From positions 1 through 42,463 of the forward strand of contig CABQIW010000016.1 in the NCBI GenBank assembly GCA_902464295.1: DNA of 42,463 nt, given 5' to 3'. The DNA comes from an uncultured Eggerthella sp. GTDB taxonomy: Bacteria > Actinomycetota > Coriobacteriia > Coriobacteriales > Eggerthellaceae. The notes under the pieces were generated by a model. That model saw only the letters and a list, made by a program, of their open reading frames with translations. It was not told where the DNA came from and ran no database searches. Position numbers and translations under genes: made by a program. Below are positions 31,987-41,559 of the stretch, piece after piece. Position 1 is the stretch's first letter; every line of letters begins with the position of its first letter.

Positions 31987-33291
31987 ATGGATACGCTCTT
32001 TACCCAGATGGAAGACGAAACGCGTCTTGCGCACGCGCCGCTTGCGGTGCGCATGCGCCCGCGTACGCTCGATGAACTGGTCGGCCAGCAGGAGGCGGTC
32101 GGCGAAGGCACCTGGCTTCGCGCTGCGATCGAGAACGACACGCTCTCCTCCATCATCCTCTACGGGCCTGCAGGCACTGGCAAGACTTCGCTCGCGCGCG
32201 TGATCGCGCACTCCACGCACGCTACGTTCGTGGAGGTCTCTGCCATCGGTGGCACGGTGTCGGATCTGCGCAAGGTCATCGCGGAAGCCGATGAGCGTCT
32301 GGTCCATCGCAATTTGCGCACCATCCTGTTCATCGACGAGATCCATCGCTTCAACCGCGCCCAGCAGGACGCGCTGCTCCATGCGGTAGAAGACGGCATA
32401 GTGGTACTCATCGGTGCGACAACGGAAAACCCGTTCTTCGAGGTGAATTCTGCGCTGCTCTCCCGTTCTCGATTGATCGAGCTTCACAGCCTTTCCGATG
32501 ACAACATCCGCGAGATCCTCGGTGCGGCGCTCGTGGACGATCGCGGTCTTGCCGATGCTTACACGCTCTCAAATGAAGCGGCCGATGCGATCCTTACCCT
32601 GTGCGCAGGCGATGCGCGTGCGGCGCTCACCACGCTCTCGCTCGCTTCCGATGTGGCGAGCGCGCAGAACGCTCATGAGATCACGCGCGAAATGGTCGAG
32701 GTCGCCATGCCGCAGCATAGCTTGCCCTACGATAAGGACCGCGACATGCACTACGACATCATCTCGGCGTTCATCAAGTCGATGCGCGGCTCCGATCCCG
32801 ATGCGGCGCTCTACTGGCTTGCCCGCATGATCGACGGCGGGGAAGACCCGAAGTTCATCGCGCGTCGTATCTTCATCTTAGCCTCGGAGGATATCGGCAA
32901 TGCCGATCCGCAAGCGCTTCTTGTTGCTGAGGCTGCATTCAGGGCAGCTGAGGTGATAGGCTACCCCGAATGCGGCATCAATCTTGCTCAAGCAGCGGTC
33001 TACATGGCGCTCGCCCCCAAATCGAACGCTTCTTCGCAGGCATATTTCAACGCGCTTGCCGAAGTGAAGAAGGGGCCTGCGCGTGCGGTGCCGAACCATC
33101 TGCGCGATCGTCATCGCCCGGGTAGCGAAGAGTACGGCGCGTATCTCTATCCGCATAACTATCCCGGAGCCTATGTTGAGCAGCAATATCTTCCCGATGG
33201 TCTCGAGCGTGGGTGTTTCTTCACGCCGAGCGATCGAGGGTGGGAACGTTACCGTATTGATTACTCGACGAAAGACTTTTCAGGCTTATAA
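31987..33291 (+). CDS. rarA: Replication-associated recombination protein A (RarA/MgsA)
   Basis: RarA is an AAA+ clamp-loader-like ATPase that acts at stalled replication forks and interacts with single-strand binding protein. The 434 residues include RPRTLDELVGQQ, Walker A GPAGTGKT (60-67), Walker B LFIDEIHRF (D117, E118), the sensor GATTENPFF, an SRSR arginine-finger region, and the C-terminal tetramerisation part with SMRGSDPDAALYWLARMI and ASEDIGNADPQAL. The length is typical. AAAGGAGAG lies before the ATG. It follows addA by 84 bases and may share its transcript. Confidence 0.96.
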   Translation: MDTLFTQMEDETRLAHAPLAVRMRPRTLDELVGQQEAVGEGTWLRAAIENDTLSSIILYGPAGTGKTSLARVIAHSTHATFVEVSAIGGTVSDLRKVIAEADERLVHRNLRTILFIDEIHRFNRAQQDALLHAVEDGIVVLIGATTENPFFEVNSALLSRSRLIELHSLSDDNIREILGAALVDDRGLADAYTLSNEAADAILTLCAGDARAALTTLSLASDVASAQNAHEITREMVEVAMPQHSLPYDKDRDMHYDIISAFIKSMRGSDPDAALYWLARMIDGGEDPKFIARRIFILASEDIGNADPQALLVAEAAFRAAEVIGYPECGINLAQAAVYMALAPKSNASSQAYFNALAEVKKGPARAVPNHLRDRHRPGSEEYGAYLYPHNYPGAYVEQQYLPDGLERGCFFTPSDRGWERYRIDYSTKDFSGL

Positions 33292-33296
33292 AAGGG

Positions 33297-33302
33297 TATA
33301 AT
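33297..33302 (+). promoter_or_regulatory. -10 element before the coiled-coil/permease genes
   Basis: A perfect TATAAT just after the rarA stop, 34 bases before the next start codon. The -35 region (GACTTT at 17 bases) is weak, so the promoter call is tentative. Confidence 0.35.
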
Positions 33303-33336
33303 CGAGAAAATTTGGATTGGAAGGAAAGGTGTCGTT

Positions 33337-33954
33337 ATGGAGAATCTCATTCCGGTTGGACTATTCATCCTGTGCCTGGCTGGTGCGGTTGCGCTCCTGG
33401 CCCTTGCATATTTCTTGTATATCCTCGTCAAGATCATTCGCAATACCGTGAATGAAAAGGTCAATCCCATGCTCGATGATGCTGCTGATCTCATCAAGCA
33501 GGCTAAGCCCATCGTAGGGCGTGTCGATCCGCTCATGGATCGCATCACACTCACGATCGATGGCGCGAATCTGCAGATCATGCGCATCGATCAGATCATG
33601 GAAGATGTGAACAAGATCACGGGCAACGTCTCCAAAGCAACGAGTTCAGTCGACAAGGTCACGCAAGCGCCACTGGGTATCATCGCGAAGGCAACGTCTG
33701 CCATCCGCGAGAAGATCAGCCCGGTGAAGAATGCCGAAGGCACGGCGGGCGTGGTGCTCACCAATGTTGATAGCGGTCTTGAGATCGTGGGCGAGAAGGT
33801 TGCTGATATGCAGGCCGATAACGCTCAGCGTGCAGCTGATCGCGAAGCAGCCCAGGAAGCGCGCGATAAGGCGGCCGAAGAAACGAACAGGACGGCTGCG
33901 AATCTTAAAGAAGCGGTCTTCATCAAAGCTAATGCAGATGCAGGCGCAAACTAG
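33337..33954 (+). CDS. Membrane-anchored coiled-coil protein (DUF948-like)
   Basis: The 205-residue protein has one N-terminal transmembrane helix (about 6-32, LFILCLAGAVALLALAYFLY) followed by a long amphipathic, probably coiled-coil region with repeated V/I/D-rich stretches (KVNPMLDDAADLIKQAKPIVGRVDPLMDRITLTIDG) and an alanine- and glutamate-rich end (AADREAAQEARDKAAEE). This is like DUF948 and similar general-stress membrane proteins, whose role is not established. A GGAAAGG ribosome site lies upstream of the ATG. It is followed after 20 bases by an AI-2E family permease gene, so the two may act together at the membrane. Confidence 0.75.
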   Translation: MENLIPVGLFILCLAGAVALLALAYFLYILVKIIRNTVNEKVNPMLDDAADLIKQAKPIVGRVDPLMDRITLTIDGANLQIMRIDQIMEDVNKITGNVSKATSSVDKVTQAPLGIIAKATSAIREKISPVKNAEGTAGVVLTNVDSGLEIVGEKVADMQADNAQRAADREAAQEARDKAAEETNRTAANLKEAVFIKANADAGAN

Positions 33955-33974
33955 TAACACGAAGGAATACCAAC

Positions 33975-35255
33975 ATGAAGCATGTCGATCCGACGAGCAG
34001 TTCGTTGGATACTGAAGACAAAGAGTATCGTGAGGTAAGCCTGAAAACGATGAAAGCGGGGCGGTGGTTCTTCATCGCCTCGCTCGTCGTTTTGTGTGGC
34101 ATCATCATCTATTACACCACGGTCGTTTTGAACATCCTCTCCATTCCTATCGGTATCATTCTTTGGTCGGTCGTTATCGTATTCTGCTTGCGTGGTATCG
34201 TCGATGGGCTGGAGAAGCGTGGGGCGAATCGGCTGGTCGGCACGATCGTGGCCTATCTGGTCATGCTCCTTGTGCTCGCAGCTTGCATATTCCTCATGTT
34301 CTCGCCTTTGTTCGGCGTGGGCAACCAGTTCGACTCTCTCATTCAAAGCGTCCCTACCTATATTTCTCAAGTGAGTGAGTGGTGGAATCATGTCTACGAA
34401 CAGTATGCGGAGTTCTTTCAAGATGCCACCATCAAGGAGTACATGAACAGTGCGTTCGCCTCGCTTTCCAGCTGGGCATCCTCTGTTGCTTCTCAAAGCG
34501 CACAAGGGGTTGCTGCGGTCGGTTCAGGTGTCGCTAATACGCTATTGGTCGTGGGTTTCGCGCTTGTTGTCGCGTTCTGGATCCTGCTCGAATTGCCGGC
34601 GCTCAATAAAGAGATCTATCGTCTCCTTGGCAAGAAACACGGTGAAGATCTTGTTATGCTCGAGATCACGTTCACGCGTGTGGTAGGAGGCTATATCAAA
34701 GCAACGCTCATCCAATGCGGCATCATTGCAGTAGGGTGCGGCATCGGCTTTGCGATCATGGGCTTGCCGAGCGCTGCTGCACTTGGTCTTATCACCGGTG
34801 TGCTCAACATCATCCCTGTTATCGGTCCGTGGCTTGGCGGTGCGCTTGCGGGCATCACCGGCATCTTCATCAGCCCGCTCATCTGCATCATCGCGATCGT
34901 ATATACCGTCGTCGTGCAGCAGATCGTCTATACCTTCATCTCGCCGAAGCTCATGTCGAATTCGGTCGACATCCACCCAGCGCTCGTCATCCTTGCTCTC
35001 ATGATCGGCTCAGCGCTCGGTTGGGCGATGAGCGGATTCATCGGCAGCTTCATCGGGATGTTGCTCTCGATTCCGCTTGCGGCTGCTGCCAAATCGATCT
35101 TCGTATACTATTTCGAGAAGAAGACCGGTCGCTCTATTCTTGACCCTGAAGGAGTCTTCTTCAAGGGCGATTCTTCGGAGACTCCAAACCCGCTTGCCGA
35201 CGCAACGGGTGAAATGGCGCCCGTTAGGGTTGATGGCAAGAACCAAAAGCACTGA
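33975..35255 (+). CDS. AI-2E family transporter (PerM-like permease)
   Basis: The 426 residues fit the AI-2E transporter family (PF01594): a first pair of membrane helices (FFIASLVVLCGIIIYYT; FCLRGIVDGLEKRG next to LVGTIVAYLVMLLVLAACIFLM), a loop with EWWNHVYEQYAEFFQ, a helix cluster VVGFALVVAFWILLELPALN, then the hallmark regions GGYIKATLIQCGIIAVGCGIGF and GVLNIIPVIGPWLGG, and a final IGSFIGMLLSIPLAAAAKSIF. Family members transport diverse substrates (the name-giving signal uptake is not general). The C-terminal 50 residues are soluble and acidic. AAGGA precedes the ATG. Confidence 0.9.
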   Translation: MKHVDPTSSSLDTEDKEYREVSLKTMKAGRWFFIASLVVLCGIIIYYTTVVLNILSIPIGIILWSVVIVFCLRGIVDGLEKRGANRLVGTIVAYLVMLLVLAACIFLMFSPLFGVGNQFDSLIQSVPTYISQVSEWWNHVYEQYAEFFQDATIKEYMNSAFASLSSWASSVASQSAQGVAAVGSGVANTLLVVGFALVVAFWILLELPALNKEIYRLLGKKHGEDLVMLEITFTRVVGGYIKATLIQCGIIAVGCGIGFAIMGLPSAAALGLITGVLNIIPVIGPWLGGALAGITGIFISPLICIIAIVYTVVVQQIVYTFISPKLMSNSVDIHPALVILALMIGSALGWAMSGFIGSFIGMLLSIPLAAAAKSIFVYYFEKKTGRSILDPEGVFFKGDSSETPNPLADATGEMAPVRVDGKNQKH

Positions 35256-35326
35256 ATCACGCCCTGCTGTTGTATGATGCAAAAGCAAAGATTTTCCATT
35301 CGTCCTATCCACGAGAAAGTGTGTCC

Positions 35327-37969
35327 ATGGAATATATGACCACGGCGGAGATCCGCGAAAAGTATCTGAAGTTTTTTGAGGAGAAGGGGTGCAAGCGCAT
35401 GCCTTCTTCTTCGCTTATTCCCGACGACCCTTCGCTTCTGCTCACCGCAGCGGGTATGGTCCAATTCAAGCCTTACTTCCTACAGCAAAAGCATCTGGAG
35501 GCGCCCTATATTGGCACGACCACGGTGCAAAAGTGTGTACGCACCAACGATATCGATATCATCGGTACTACTGGTCGTCACCTGAGCTTCTTCGAGATGC
35601 TCGGCAATTTCTCCTTTGGCGAATACTTCAAGAAGGAAATGTGCGCGTGGGCGCTTGAATTTTCGACCGAGGTGCTCGGTCTTCCGCTCGAGAAGCTTTA
35701 TTTCACCGTGTTCGAAGATGACGATGAGACGATCGAGATCTGGCAGGATCTCGGCATCGATCCGAGCCACATCTCGAAGCTCGGTGAAGACGATAACTTC
35801 TGGCGTGCTGGCCCCACCGGTCCGTGCGGTCCCTGTTCCGAGCTATACTTCGACCAGGGTCCTGAAGTGGGTTGTGGAAGCCCTGATTGCGCTCCAGGTT
35901 GCGATTGCGATCGCTTCCTCGAGTATTGGAATTGCGTCTTCACACAGTATGACGCACAAGAAGACGGCACGCTCGTGCCTCTGCCCAAGAAGAACATCGA
36001 TACCGGTATGGGTCTTGAACGCATCGCCGCCATCATGCAGGGGGTCGACAACAACTACGATACGGATATCCTGCGCGATCTGATCGCAGTGGGCGAGGAC
36101 CTCTCGCACAAAACGTACAAGATGGATGAAGCGACCGATCTGGCATTGCGCATCATTGCTGATCATAGCCGTGCGGTCACATTCATGATCGCCGATGGTA
36201 TCCTGCCTTCGAACGAGGGGCGCGGATATGTATTGCGCCGCCTGTTGCGCCGCGCGGTCATGAAAGCTCACTCGATCGGCATCGAAGGCGCATTCCTTTC
36301 GCACTACATCGAGAAGATCATGGAGCTCATGGGCTCGGTCTATCCCGAACTCATCGAGAACGAAGCGCTCATCAAGCGTATCGTTCTTTCCGAAGAGGAG
36401 CGTTTTGGTGCCACGCTCAAGCAGGGTCAGGTTTACCTTGAAGAGGCGCTTGACGAACTTGAAGGCAATGTACTCCCAGGTGATCGCGCTTTTGTGCTGC
36501 ACGATACGTATGGCTTCCCGATCGAGGTCACCCAAGAGATCTGTGCTGAACGCGATATCACAGTTGACGAAGAAGGCTTCGCACGTTGCATGGAAGAGCA
36601 ACGCAGCCGCGCTCGTGCTGCTAATGCTGACGATGCAGAAGCAGCCTGGTCGAACTTCGGTGGCATCTATGTCGAGCTGCTCGAGAAGCTCGGACCTACT
36701 AGTTTCGTTGGCTATGACACGCTCGAGTGCGGCGCTATCGTGAATGCGCTCATCTCAGGTGGCGAAGTGGCTGAGCGCCTGGAAGCAGGCCAAGAAGGCG
36801 AGATCGTCCTCTCTACCACGCCGTTCTATGCTGAAATGGGCGGCGAAGTGGGTGATACGGGTATCATCTTCGCTGGCGAGAGCGTTGCTCGTGTACTCGA
36901 TACGAAAGCTCCCGAAGCCGGTCTTACCGTTCATAAGGTGAAGATCGAATCGGGCTCGTTCGCGGTTGGCGAAGAAGTTACGGCTTCGGTCGATGCGAAG
37001 CGCCGCGCATCCATCGCGCGCAATCACACCTGCACGCACATCCTGCATGCGACATTGCGCGAGGTGCTTGGTGCGCATGTGAAGCAGGCAGGTAGTTACG
37101 TTGGTCCCGACCGCTTGCGTTTCGACTTCACGCATTTCGAAGCGCTCACTCCTGAACAAATCGCGCAGGTCGAAGAGCTTGCGAACTCTTACATCATGCA
37201 AGCGATCCCCACTACGCGCTATGAGACTTCGCTCGATGAGGCTCGCAATTCTGGCGTGACTGCGCTCTTCGGCGAGAAGTATGGTGAGACTGTACGTGTG
37301 GTCGAGGTCGGTCAATTCTCTCGTGAGCTGTGTGGCGGTTGTCATGTGAACAACACGGCTGAGATCGGTTTCGTGAAGATCACGAGCGAGGGCAGCGTAG
37401 GCGCGAGCTTGCGCCGCATCGAAGCGGTGACGAGCTATGGTGCGCTTGCTTATGTGAATGGTATCGAAGTTGAGCTGCGCGAAACTGCCACGCTTCTTTC
37501 AGTGCCGATGTTCGATGTTTCCGAACGTACCGCTTCGAATCTTACTGCCTACAAAGAGCTCCAAACGCGTTTCAAACGTACGCAGAACGCTGCTGCGGAC
37601 GATAACGTTACGGCGCTGCTCGGCCAAGTAGTGCTCACCCCTGCAGGGTATCCGGTCATCGTTGCGCAGGTCGATGTGCGCGATCCGGGCATGCTGCGCA
37701 ATTTCTGGGACGTGGTGCGTTCACGCATGGATGCGCCGGGTGCTGCAGTGCTCATCGGCGTCAAGGATGATCGTCCGATCTTGCTTGCTGCGGGTAGCGA
37801 TGAAGCGGTCGCTGCTGGGTTCAATGCCGGCAACATCATCAAGACCATCGCGCCGCTCGTTTCTGGTGGTGGCGGTGGAAAGCCCACCATGGCGCAAGCT
37901 GGTGGTAAGGATGCTTCTGGTATTCCTGCAGCGCTCGATAAGGCGCGTGCAGAACTTGGCCTTGTCTAA
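35327..37969 (+). CDS. alaS: Alanine-tRNA ligase
   Basis: AlaRS charges tRNA-Ala and edits mischarged serine and glycine. The 880 residues match E. coli AlaRS in length. The N-terminal class II core is seen in TTAEIREKYLKFFEEKG, the motif-2 region GRHLSFFEMLGNFSFG and motif 3 GMGLERIA. The editing domain has HTCTHILH (H-x3-H) and CGGCHVNNTAEIGF, giving the zinc-binding H-H-C-H set. A DHHA1 C-terminal domain ends with VSGGGGGKPTMAQAGGKD. ATG 35327 is preferred over a further-upstream start; ATG 35336 is also possible. A cognate tRNA-Ala with the G3-U70 pair lies at 19146-19221. Confidence 0.97.
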   Translation: MEYMTTAEIREKYLKFFEEKGCKRMPSSSLIPDDPSLLLTAAGMVQFKPYFLQQKHLEAPYIGTTTVQKCVRTNDIDIIGTTGRHLSFFEMLGNFSFGEYFKKEMCAWALEFSTEVLGLPLEKLYFTVFEDDDETIEIWQDLGIDPSHISKLGEDDNFWRAGPTGPCGPCSELYFDQGPEVGCGSPDCAPGCDCDRFLEYWNCVFTQYDAQEDGTLVPLPKKNIDTGMGLERIAAIMQGVDNNYDTDILRDLIAVGEDLSHKTYKMDEATDLALRIIADHSRAVTFMIADGILPSNEGRGYVLRRLLRRAVMKAHSIGIEGAFLSHYIEKIMELMGSVYPELIENEALIKRIVLSEEERFGATLKQGQVYLEEALDELEGNVLPGDRAFVLHDTYGFPIEVTQEICAERDITVDEEGFARCMEEQRSRARAANADDAEAAWSNFGGIYVELLEKLGPTSFVGYDTLECGAIVNALISGGEVAERLEAGQEGEIVLSTTPFYAEMGGEVGDTGIIFAGESVARVLDTKAPEAGLTVHKVKIESGSFAVGEEVTASVDAKRRASIARNHTCTHILHATLREVLGAHVKQAGSYVGPDRLRFDFTHFEALTPEQIAQVEELANSYIMQAIPTTRYETSLDEARNSGVTALFGEKYGETVRVVEVGQFSRELCGGCHVNNTAEIGFVKITSEGSVGASLRRIEAVTSYGALAYVNGIEVELRETATLLSVPMFDVSERTASNLTAYKELQTRFKRTQNAAADDNVTALLGQVVLTPAGYPVIVAQVDVRDPGMLRNFWDVVRSRMDAPGAAVLIGVKDDRPILLAAGSDEAVAAGFNAGNIIKTIAPLVSGGGGGKPTMAQAGGKDASGIPAALDKARAELGLV

Positions 37970-38014
37970 GTTCATGCGAAAGGTTTCCGCACAGAGGCTG
38001 CTTCAGGTGATCGC

Positions 38015-38425
38015 GTGAGAGTCATGGCGCTCGATATCGGGGAAGTGCGTTGCGGCATCGCGGTAAGCGATCCCCAAGGGCGTATCGCGAGTCCCGTTTG
38101 CGTGCTTCCTACCCAAGAGGTGCTCGCGAACGCTTCTTCGTTTCGTCGTGTGGTCGAAGATTGGGAGCCAGAATTGCTCCTTTCGGGCTTGCCGCTGTCC
38201 TTGAACGGCGAAAAAGGCCCTCAAGCGCAACGTATCGAAGAACAAGCAGTTCGCATAGCGAAAACGCTCGATCTTCCGCTCGAATTCTGCGATGAGCGTC
38301 TGAGTTCTGCCGAAGCAAAACGTGCGCTCCGCGAAGGCGGGCACTCCGAAAAGTCGATGCGTGGTAAGGTTGATATGATCGCAGCTTCGATCTTCTTGCA
38401 ATCGTGGCTCGACGCCCGTCACTGA
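38015..38425 (+). CDS. ruvX: Holliday junction resolvase-like protein RuvX (YqgF)
   Basis: The 136-residue protein has the RNase H-like fold motifs of the YqgF family: MALDIGEVRCGIAVSD with the first catalytic aspartate, ELLLSGLPLSLNGEKGPQA, LEFCDERLSSAEA with the DER acidic motif, and KVDMIAASIFLQSWL with the last aspartate. YqgF proteins act as pre-16S rRNA 5'-end nucleases in E. coli and as junction resolvases in mycobacteria. The start is GTG 38015 with AGGTGA upstream; an ATG three codons later is also possible. It follows alaS by 45 bases and precedes mltG by 22, a conserved order in Gram-positive bacteria. Confidence 0.93.
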   Translation: MRVMALDIGEVRCGIAVSDPQGRIASPVCVLPTQEVLANASSFRRVVEDWEPELLLSGLPLSLNGEKGPQAQRIEEQAVRIAKTLDLPLEFCDERLSSAEAKRALREGGHSEKSMRGKVDMIAASIFLQSWLDARH

Positions 38426-38447
38426 ACACACTGCGAAAGGTATTTGA

Positions 38448-39581
38448 GTGTTTCGTCGTAAGGTTACGTATTCTCGCAAACCCACCCATGCTGCCCGCGC
38501 TGCTCACGCGCGAGGGGAGCGCCAGTTCAGCAAATATGACACGTCGCTCATTGAGCCGCGTCGTTCGAAGAAACCACTCTATATCGGCATCGCTGCTGTG
38601 GTGCTCGCCATCATCGTGATCTTCGGGCTGGTGAACTGCATGGGCTCTTGCGATAAGAACCCGAACATGCTCCCAAGCGACCAGCAGGCGCGCATCGAGA
38701 TCCCTGATGGTTCTACGACCCAAGACATCGCCACGATCCTCTACGATGCTGGCATCATCGAGAACAAGAAAGCCTTCAGTAACGAGGTATCCCAAAAGGG
38801 CTACGGTTCTTCGCTCAAGACCGGCATCTACGTGTTCAATGGAGGCACGCCGCTCTCTGAAGTGGTCGAACATCTCGAAGCTGGTCCGAACCAGGCAGAT
38901 AACAGCTATGTGATACCCGAAGGCTACACGATCAAACAAACCGCGCATGCTGTTTCGGAGGCATATGCGGGTTCGATCAGTGAAGCGGATTTCCTTGCGG
39001 CTGCGCAGGATGCCTCGCGCTTCTCGGATCGGTTCAGTTTCGTGAAGGATGTTTATAACAATTCACTCGAGGGTTTCTTGTTCCCTAAGACCTACGAGAT
39101 CATCGCAGGTGCCAATGCCGATGATGTGGTCGCTCAGATGCTCACGCAGTACGAACAAGAGGTCAAGCAGCTTAATTACACCTATCCGCACGATGAAGGG
39201 CTCAGCGATTACGAGGTGCTCATCCTCGCTTCCATCATCGAACGCGAAGCTGCAGCGGATAACAAGAAAGCAGTTGCTTCGGTGTTCTACAACCGCCTTG
39301 CGATCGATATGGCATTGCAGTCCGATGCCACTACGGCCTATGTGATCGGCGGCGACCCGAAGCCCGAGGACCTGCAGAAGGAAGGACCGTTCAACACCTA
39401 TTTGAACAAAGGACTGCCCCCAGGACCTATCTGTTCGCCGGGCCTTGCAGCGCTCGAGGCAGCCTGCGATCCTGACCAGACTGACTACCTCTACTTCTAT
39501 TTCAAAGACAACGGTCAAGGCGGACTGGATTATTTCTTCAGCAAGACCTATGAAGAGCATCAGCAGGCGATCGCTTCATAG
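38448..39581 (+). CDS. mltG: Endolytic murein transglycosylase MltG
   Basis: MltG cleaves nascent peptidoglycan strands at the outer face of the membrane and limits glycan length. The 377-residue protein has a basic cytoplasmic N-terminal tail (about 1-45), one transmembrane helix (about 47-66, IGIAAVVLAIIVIFGLVN), a LysM-like domain (IEIPDGSTTQDIATILYDAGII) and the catalytic YceG domain: LASIIEREA with catalytic glutamate E265, FYNRLAIDMALQSDAT, and GPFNTYLNKGLPPGPICSPG. All hallmarks are present. The start is GTG 38448, preceded by AAAGG. Confidence 0.95.
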   Translation: MFRRKVTYSRKPTHAARAAHARGERQFSKYDTSLIEPRRSKKPLYIGIAAVVLAIIVIFGLVNCMGSCDKNPNMLPSDQQARIEIPDGSTTQDIATILYDAGIIENKKAFSNEVSQKGYGSSLKTGIYVFNGGTPLSEVVEHLEAGPNQADNSYVIPEGYTIKQTAHAVSEAYAGSISEADFLAAAQDASRFSDRFSFVKDVYNNSLEGFLFPKTYEIIAGANADDVVAQMLTQYEQEVKQLNYTYPHDEGLSDYEVLILASIIEREAAADNKKAVASVFYNRLAIDMALQSDATTAYVIGGDPKPEDLQKEGPFNTYLNKGLPPGPICSPGLAALEAACDPDQTDYLYFYFKDNGQGGLDYFFSKTYEEHQQAIAS

Positions 39582-39608
39582 AGCAGCGCTCATATAGAGG
39601 GGGAACGT

Positions 39609-40163
39609 GTGGGGCTCTTTGCGCCTGAAAAGCAGTTTTCGTCGGTCGCAGCGATCGATGCGGAATGGGACCTTTTGCGCTTGCACCTCATGCACGTACT
39701 GCTCGATCTCGATAACACGCTTCGCCGACGCGATAACGATGAAGTGCCTCTTGAGGTCCGATCATGGCTTACGCACGTGCAGCAAAAAGGCATCAAACCC
39801 TGCATTCTGAGTAATAACTTCCATGAGAACGTGTTTGCGGTTGCGCGTGAGCTCGACATTCCTATCGTGGCTAAAGCAATGAAACCTCTCTCCAGTGGGT
39901 TCAAGCGCGCGCTCGCTCTGGTCGGGGGCAGTGTGGAAGACTCCGTTATGGTGGGCGATCAGCTCTTCACCGATGTAGTGGGCGCGCATCTTGTTGGCTT
40001 GCCCGCTTACTTGGTTGCGCCGCTCGTGGATGTCGATCTGAAGCATACTCAGCTGGTGCGCAAGGTCGAAGGGCTCTTCTTGAAGGAACCTGCGCCCCAG
40101 AGCGGCATCTGTCTACAAGACGATCGAGCGAACGCGGTTTCTTCATCGCGTGAGGGCGAATGA
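39609..40163 (+). CDS. YqeG family HAD IIIA-type phosphatase
   Basis: The 184-residue protein is a haloacid dehalogenase-type phosphatase of the YqeG family. It shows the catalytic DLDNTL motif near residue 32, the SNN motif near 68, KAMKPLSSGFKRAL with the conserved lysine, and GDQLFTDVVGA with the second acidic pair. YqeG sits in conserved cell-wall and shikimate neighbourhoods across Gram-positive bacteria; its substrate is unknown (the related mitochondrial PTPMT/GEP4 acts on phosphatidylglycerol phosphate). GTG 39609 follows AGAGGGGGA, a strong ribosome site. Confidence 0.9.
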   Translation: MGLFAPEKQFSSVAAIDAEWDLLRLHLMHVLLDLDNTLRRRDNDEVPLEVRSWLTHVQQKGIKPCILSNNFHENVFAVARELDIPIVAKAMKPLSSGFKRALALVGGSVEDSVMVGDQLFTDVVGAHLVGLPAYLVAPLVDVDLKHTQLVRKVEGLFLKEPAPQSGICLQDDRANAVSSSREGE

Positions 40164-40170
40164 TGGATGT

Positions 40171-40203
40171 AGCGCGCATGCGCTAATTTCCTCGCAGGGA
40201 AAT
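40171..40203. other. Two short hairpins after yqeG
   Basis: AGCGC-GCAT-GCGCT (40171-40184) and ATTTCC-TCGCAG-GGAAAT (40186-40203) lie between yqeG and aroC. The second is followed by CAGGGGTTTTGATAG, a weak T-tract, so it could be a poor terminator. TAGAAT at 40216-40221 might be a -10 for aroC, with no good -35. Confidence 0.35.
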
Positions 40204-40282
40204 CAGGGGTTTTGATAGAATAAAAAACCAATGAAGGTCTTGCTTCTGCGGGACTAAGAGAAGCTCATGAAAAAGGACGATT

Positions 40283-41455
40283 ATGGAATACGTATCTGCT
40301 GGTGAAAGCCATGGTCCTGCCTTAACGGCCATCGTTACCGGAGTGCCTGCAGGGCTTTCGATCTCGGAAAAGAACATCAATTCCGATCTCGCTCGGCGTC
40401 AAGGCGGATACGGTCGCGGAGGAAGGCAGAAGATCGAGAAGGACCGTGTTCAGGTCCTGTCGGGCGTTCGCTTCGGCAAAACGCTCGGAAGTCCCGTTTG
40501 CCTTTCGATCAAGAATGACGACTGGGAGAATTGGACCGACCGTATGGCGGTATTCGGCGATGCGCCAGCAGATCTTGTACGTGAGGTCACACCGCGCCCC
40601 GGACATGCCGATCTTCTGGGTGTGCTCAAGAACGACCAGACCGATTGTCGCAATATCCTCGAACGTTCGAGCGCACGCGAAACCGCTATTCGCGTTGCAG
40701 CTTCGGGCATCGCCCGTGAATTCTTGGCTGAAGTGGGCGTGGAGGTCTATTCCTACGTCGTTTCCATCGGCGGGGTAGGCATGACTGAAGAGGACCCTAT
40801 GCGCGATGCTGCTGACTATCGACCGCTTGCCATCGAGATGAGCGAACTGCGCTGCCCTGATGAAGAGGCGACCGAAGCTATGAAAGCCCGCATCGATGAA
40901 GCGAAAGAGCTCGGGCAGAGCTTGGGCGGCACCTTCCGCGTAGTGGTCAACGGGCTCCTGCCCGCACTTGGTGGGTTCGAAGAAGCGCGAGGTCGTCTCA
41001 CCTCGAAGCTTGGTGGAGCCCTCTTCTCGATCCCTGCCATCAAAGGCGTTGAGTTCGGCATCGGATTCAAGAATGCCGAGGTGCTCGGCCATGATGCGCA
41101 TGACGAGATCTATCTCGATAAGAAGAAGGGCTTCATGCGCCGCACGAACCGCGCTGGCGGCTTGGAAGGGGGCATGACCACAGGCATGCCGCTCATCATG
41201 ACGGCTGCCATGAAGCCGATCCCTACGCAGATCGATCCGCTCAATACGGTCAATATCGATACGCTCGAAGTGGACAAGGCATCCACTGAACGAAGCGATG
41301 TATGTGCGGTTCCCGCTGCTTCGGTGGTCGCTGAAGCTGAGGTCGCGTTCGTTATCGCACAAGCGTATCTCGACAAATTCGGCTCCGACAACATGACCGA
41401 TATCAAGGCGAACATCGAATCGTTCAAGAAGCGCATCAAGACCATGTCGCGCTAA
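40283..41455 (+). CDS. aroC: Chorismate synthase
   Basis: AroC forms chorismate from 5-enolpyruvylshikimate-3-phosphate, the last common step to aromatic amino acids and folate, with reduced FMN as catalyst. The 390 residues show VSAGESHGPALTAIVTGVPAG at the start, the signature RRQGGYGRGGRQKIE, FGKTLGSPVCLSIKN, PGHADLLGVLKNDQTDCRNILERSSARETA, and the C-terminal NRAGGLEGGMTTGMPLIMTAAMKPIPT. The length is normal. AAAAGGAC lies before ATG 40283. It begins the aroC-aroK-aroB group; aroE and aroA are not in the window. Confidence 0.98.
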   Translation: MEYVSAGESHGPALTAIVTGVPAGLSISEKNINSDLARRQGGYGRGGRQKIEKDRVQVLSGVRFGKTLGSPVCLSIKNDDWENWTDRMAVFGDAPADLVREVTPRPGHADLLGVLKNDQTDCRNILERSSARETAIRVAASGIAREFLAEVGVEVYSYVVSIGGVGMTEEDPMRDAADYRPLAIEMSELRCPDEEATEAMKARIDEAKELGQSLGGTFRVVVNGLLPALGGFEEARGRLTSKLGGALFSIPAIKGVEFGIGFKNAEVLGHDAHDEIYLDKKKGFMRRTNRAGGLEGGMTTGMPLIMTAAMKPIPTQIDPLNTVNIDTLEVDKASTERSDVCAVPAASVVAEAEVAFVIAQAYLDKFGSDNMTDIKANIESFKKRIKTMSR

Positions 41456-41559
41456 ACTTGAAACATCGTGCAGGTGCGTTTGCTGCAACGAGCGCAGGCG
41501 TACTGGCTATGCGCATCCCATCGAAGAAAACGCGAACGATCAGAGAGAAAGAGGACCTT

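Noticed and set aside
35256..35326. T-box or other riboswitch before alaS
   Set aside because: The gap is only 71 bases and lacks T-box sequences; TATGAT at 35274-35279 is only a weak -10 candidate.
41458..41559. N-terminal extension of AroK from TTG 41458
   Set aside because: The extra 34 residues are basic and unrelated to shikimate kinases, while ATG 41560 has a good ribosome site and matches the family's usual start.
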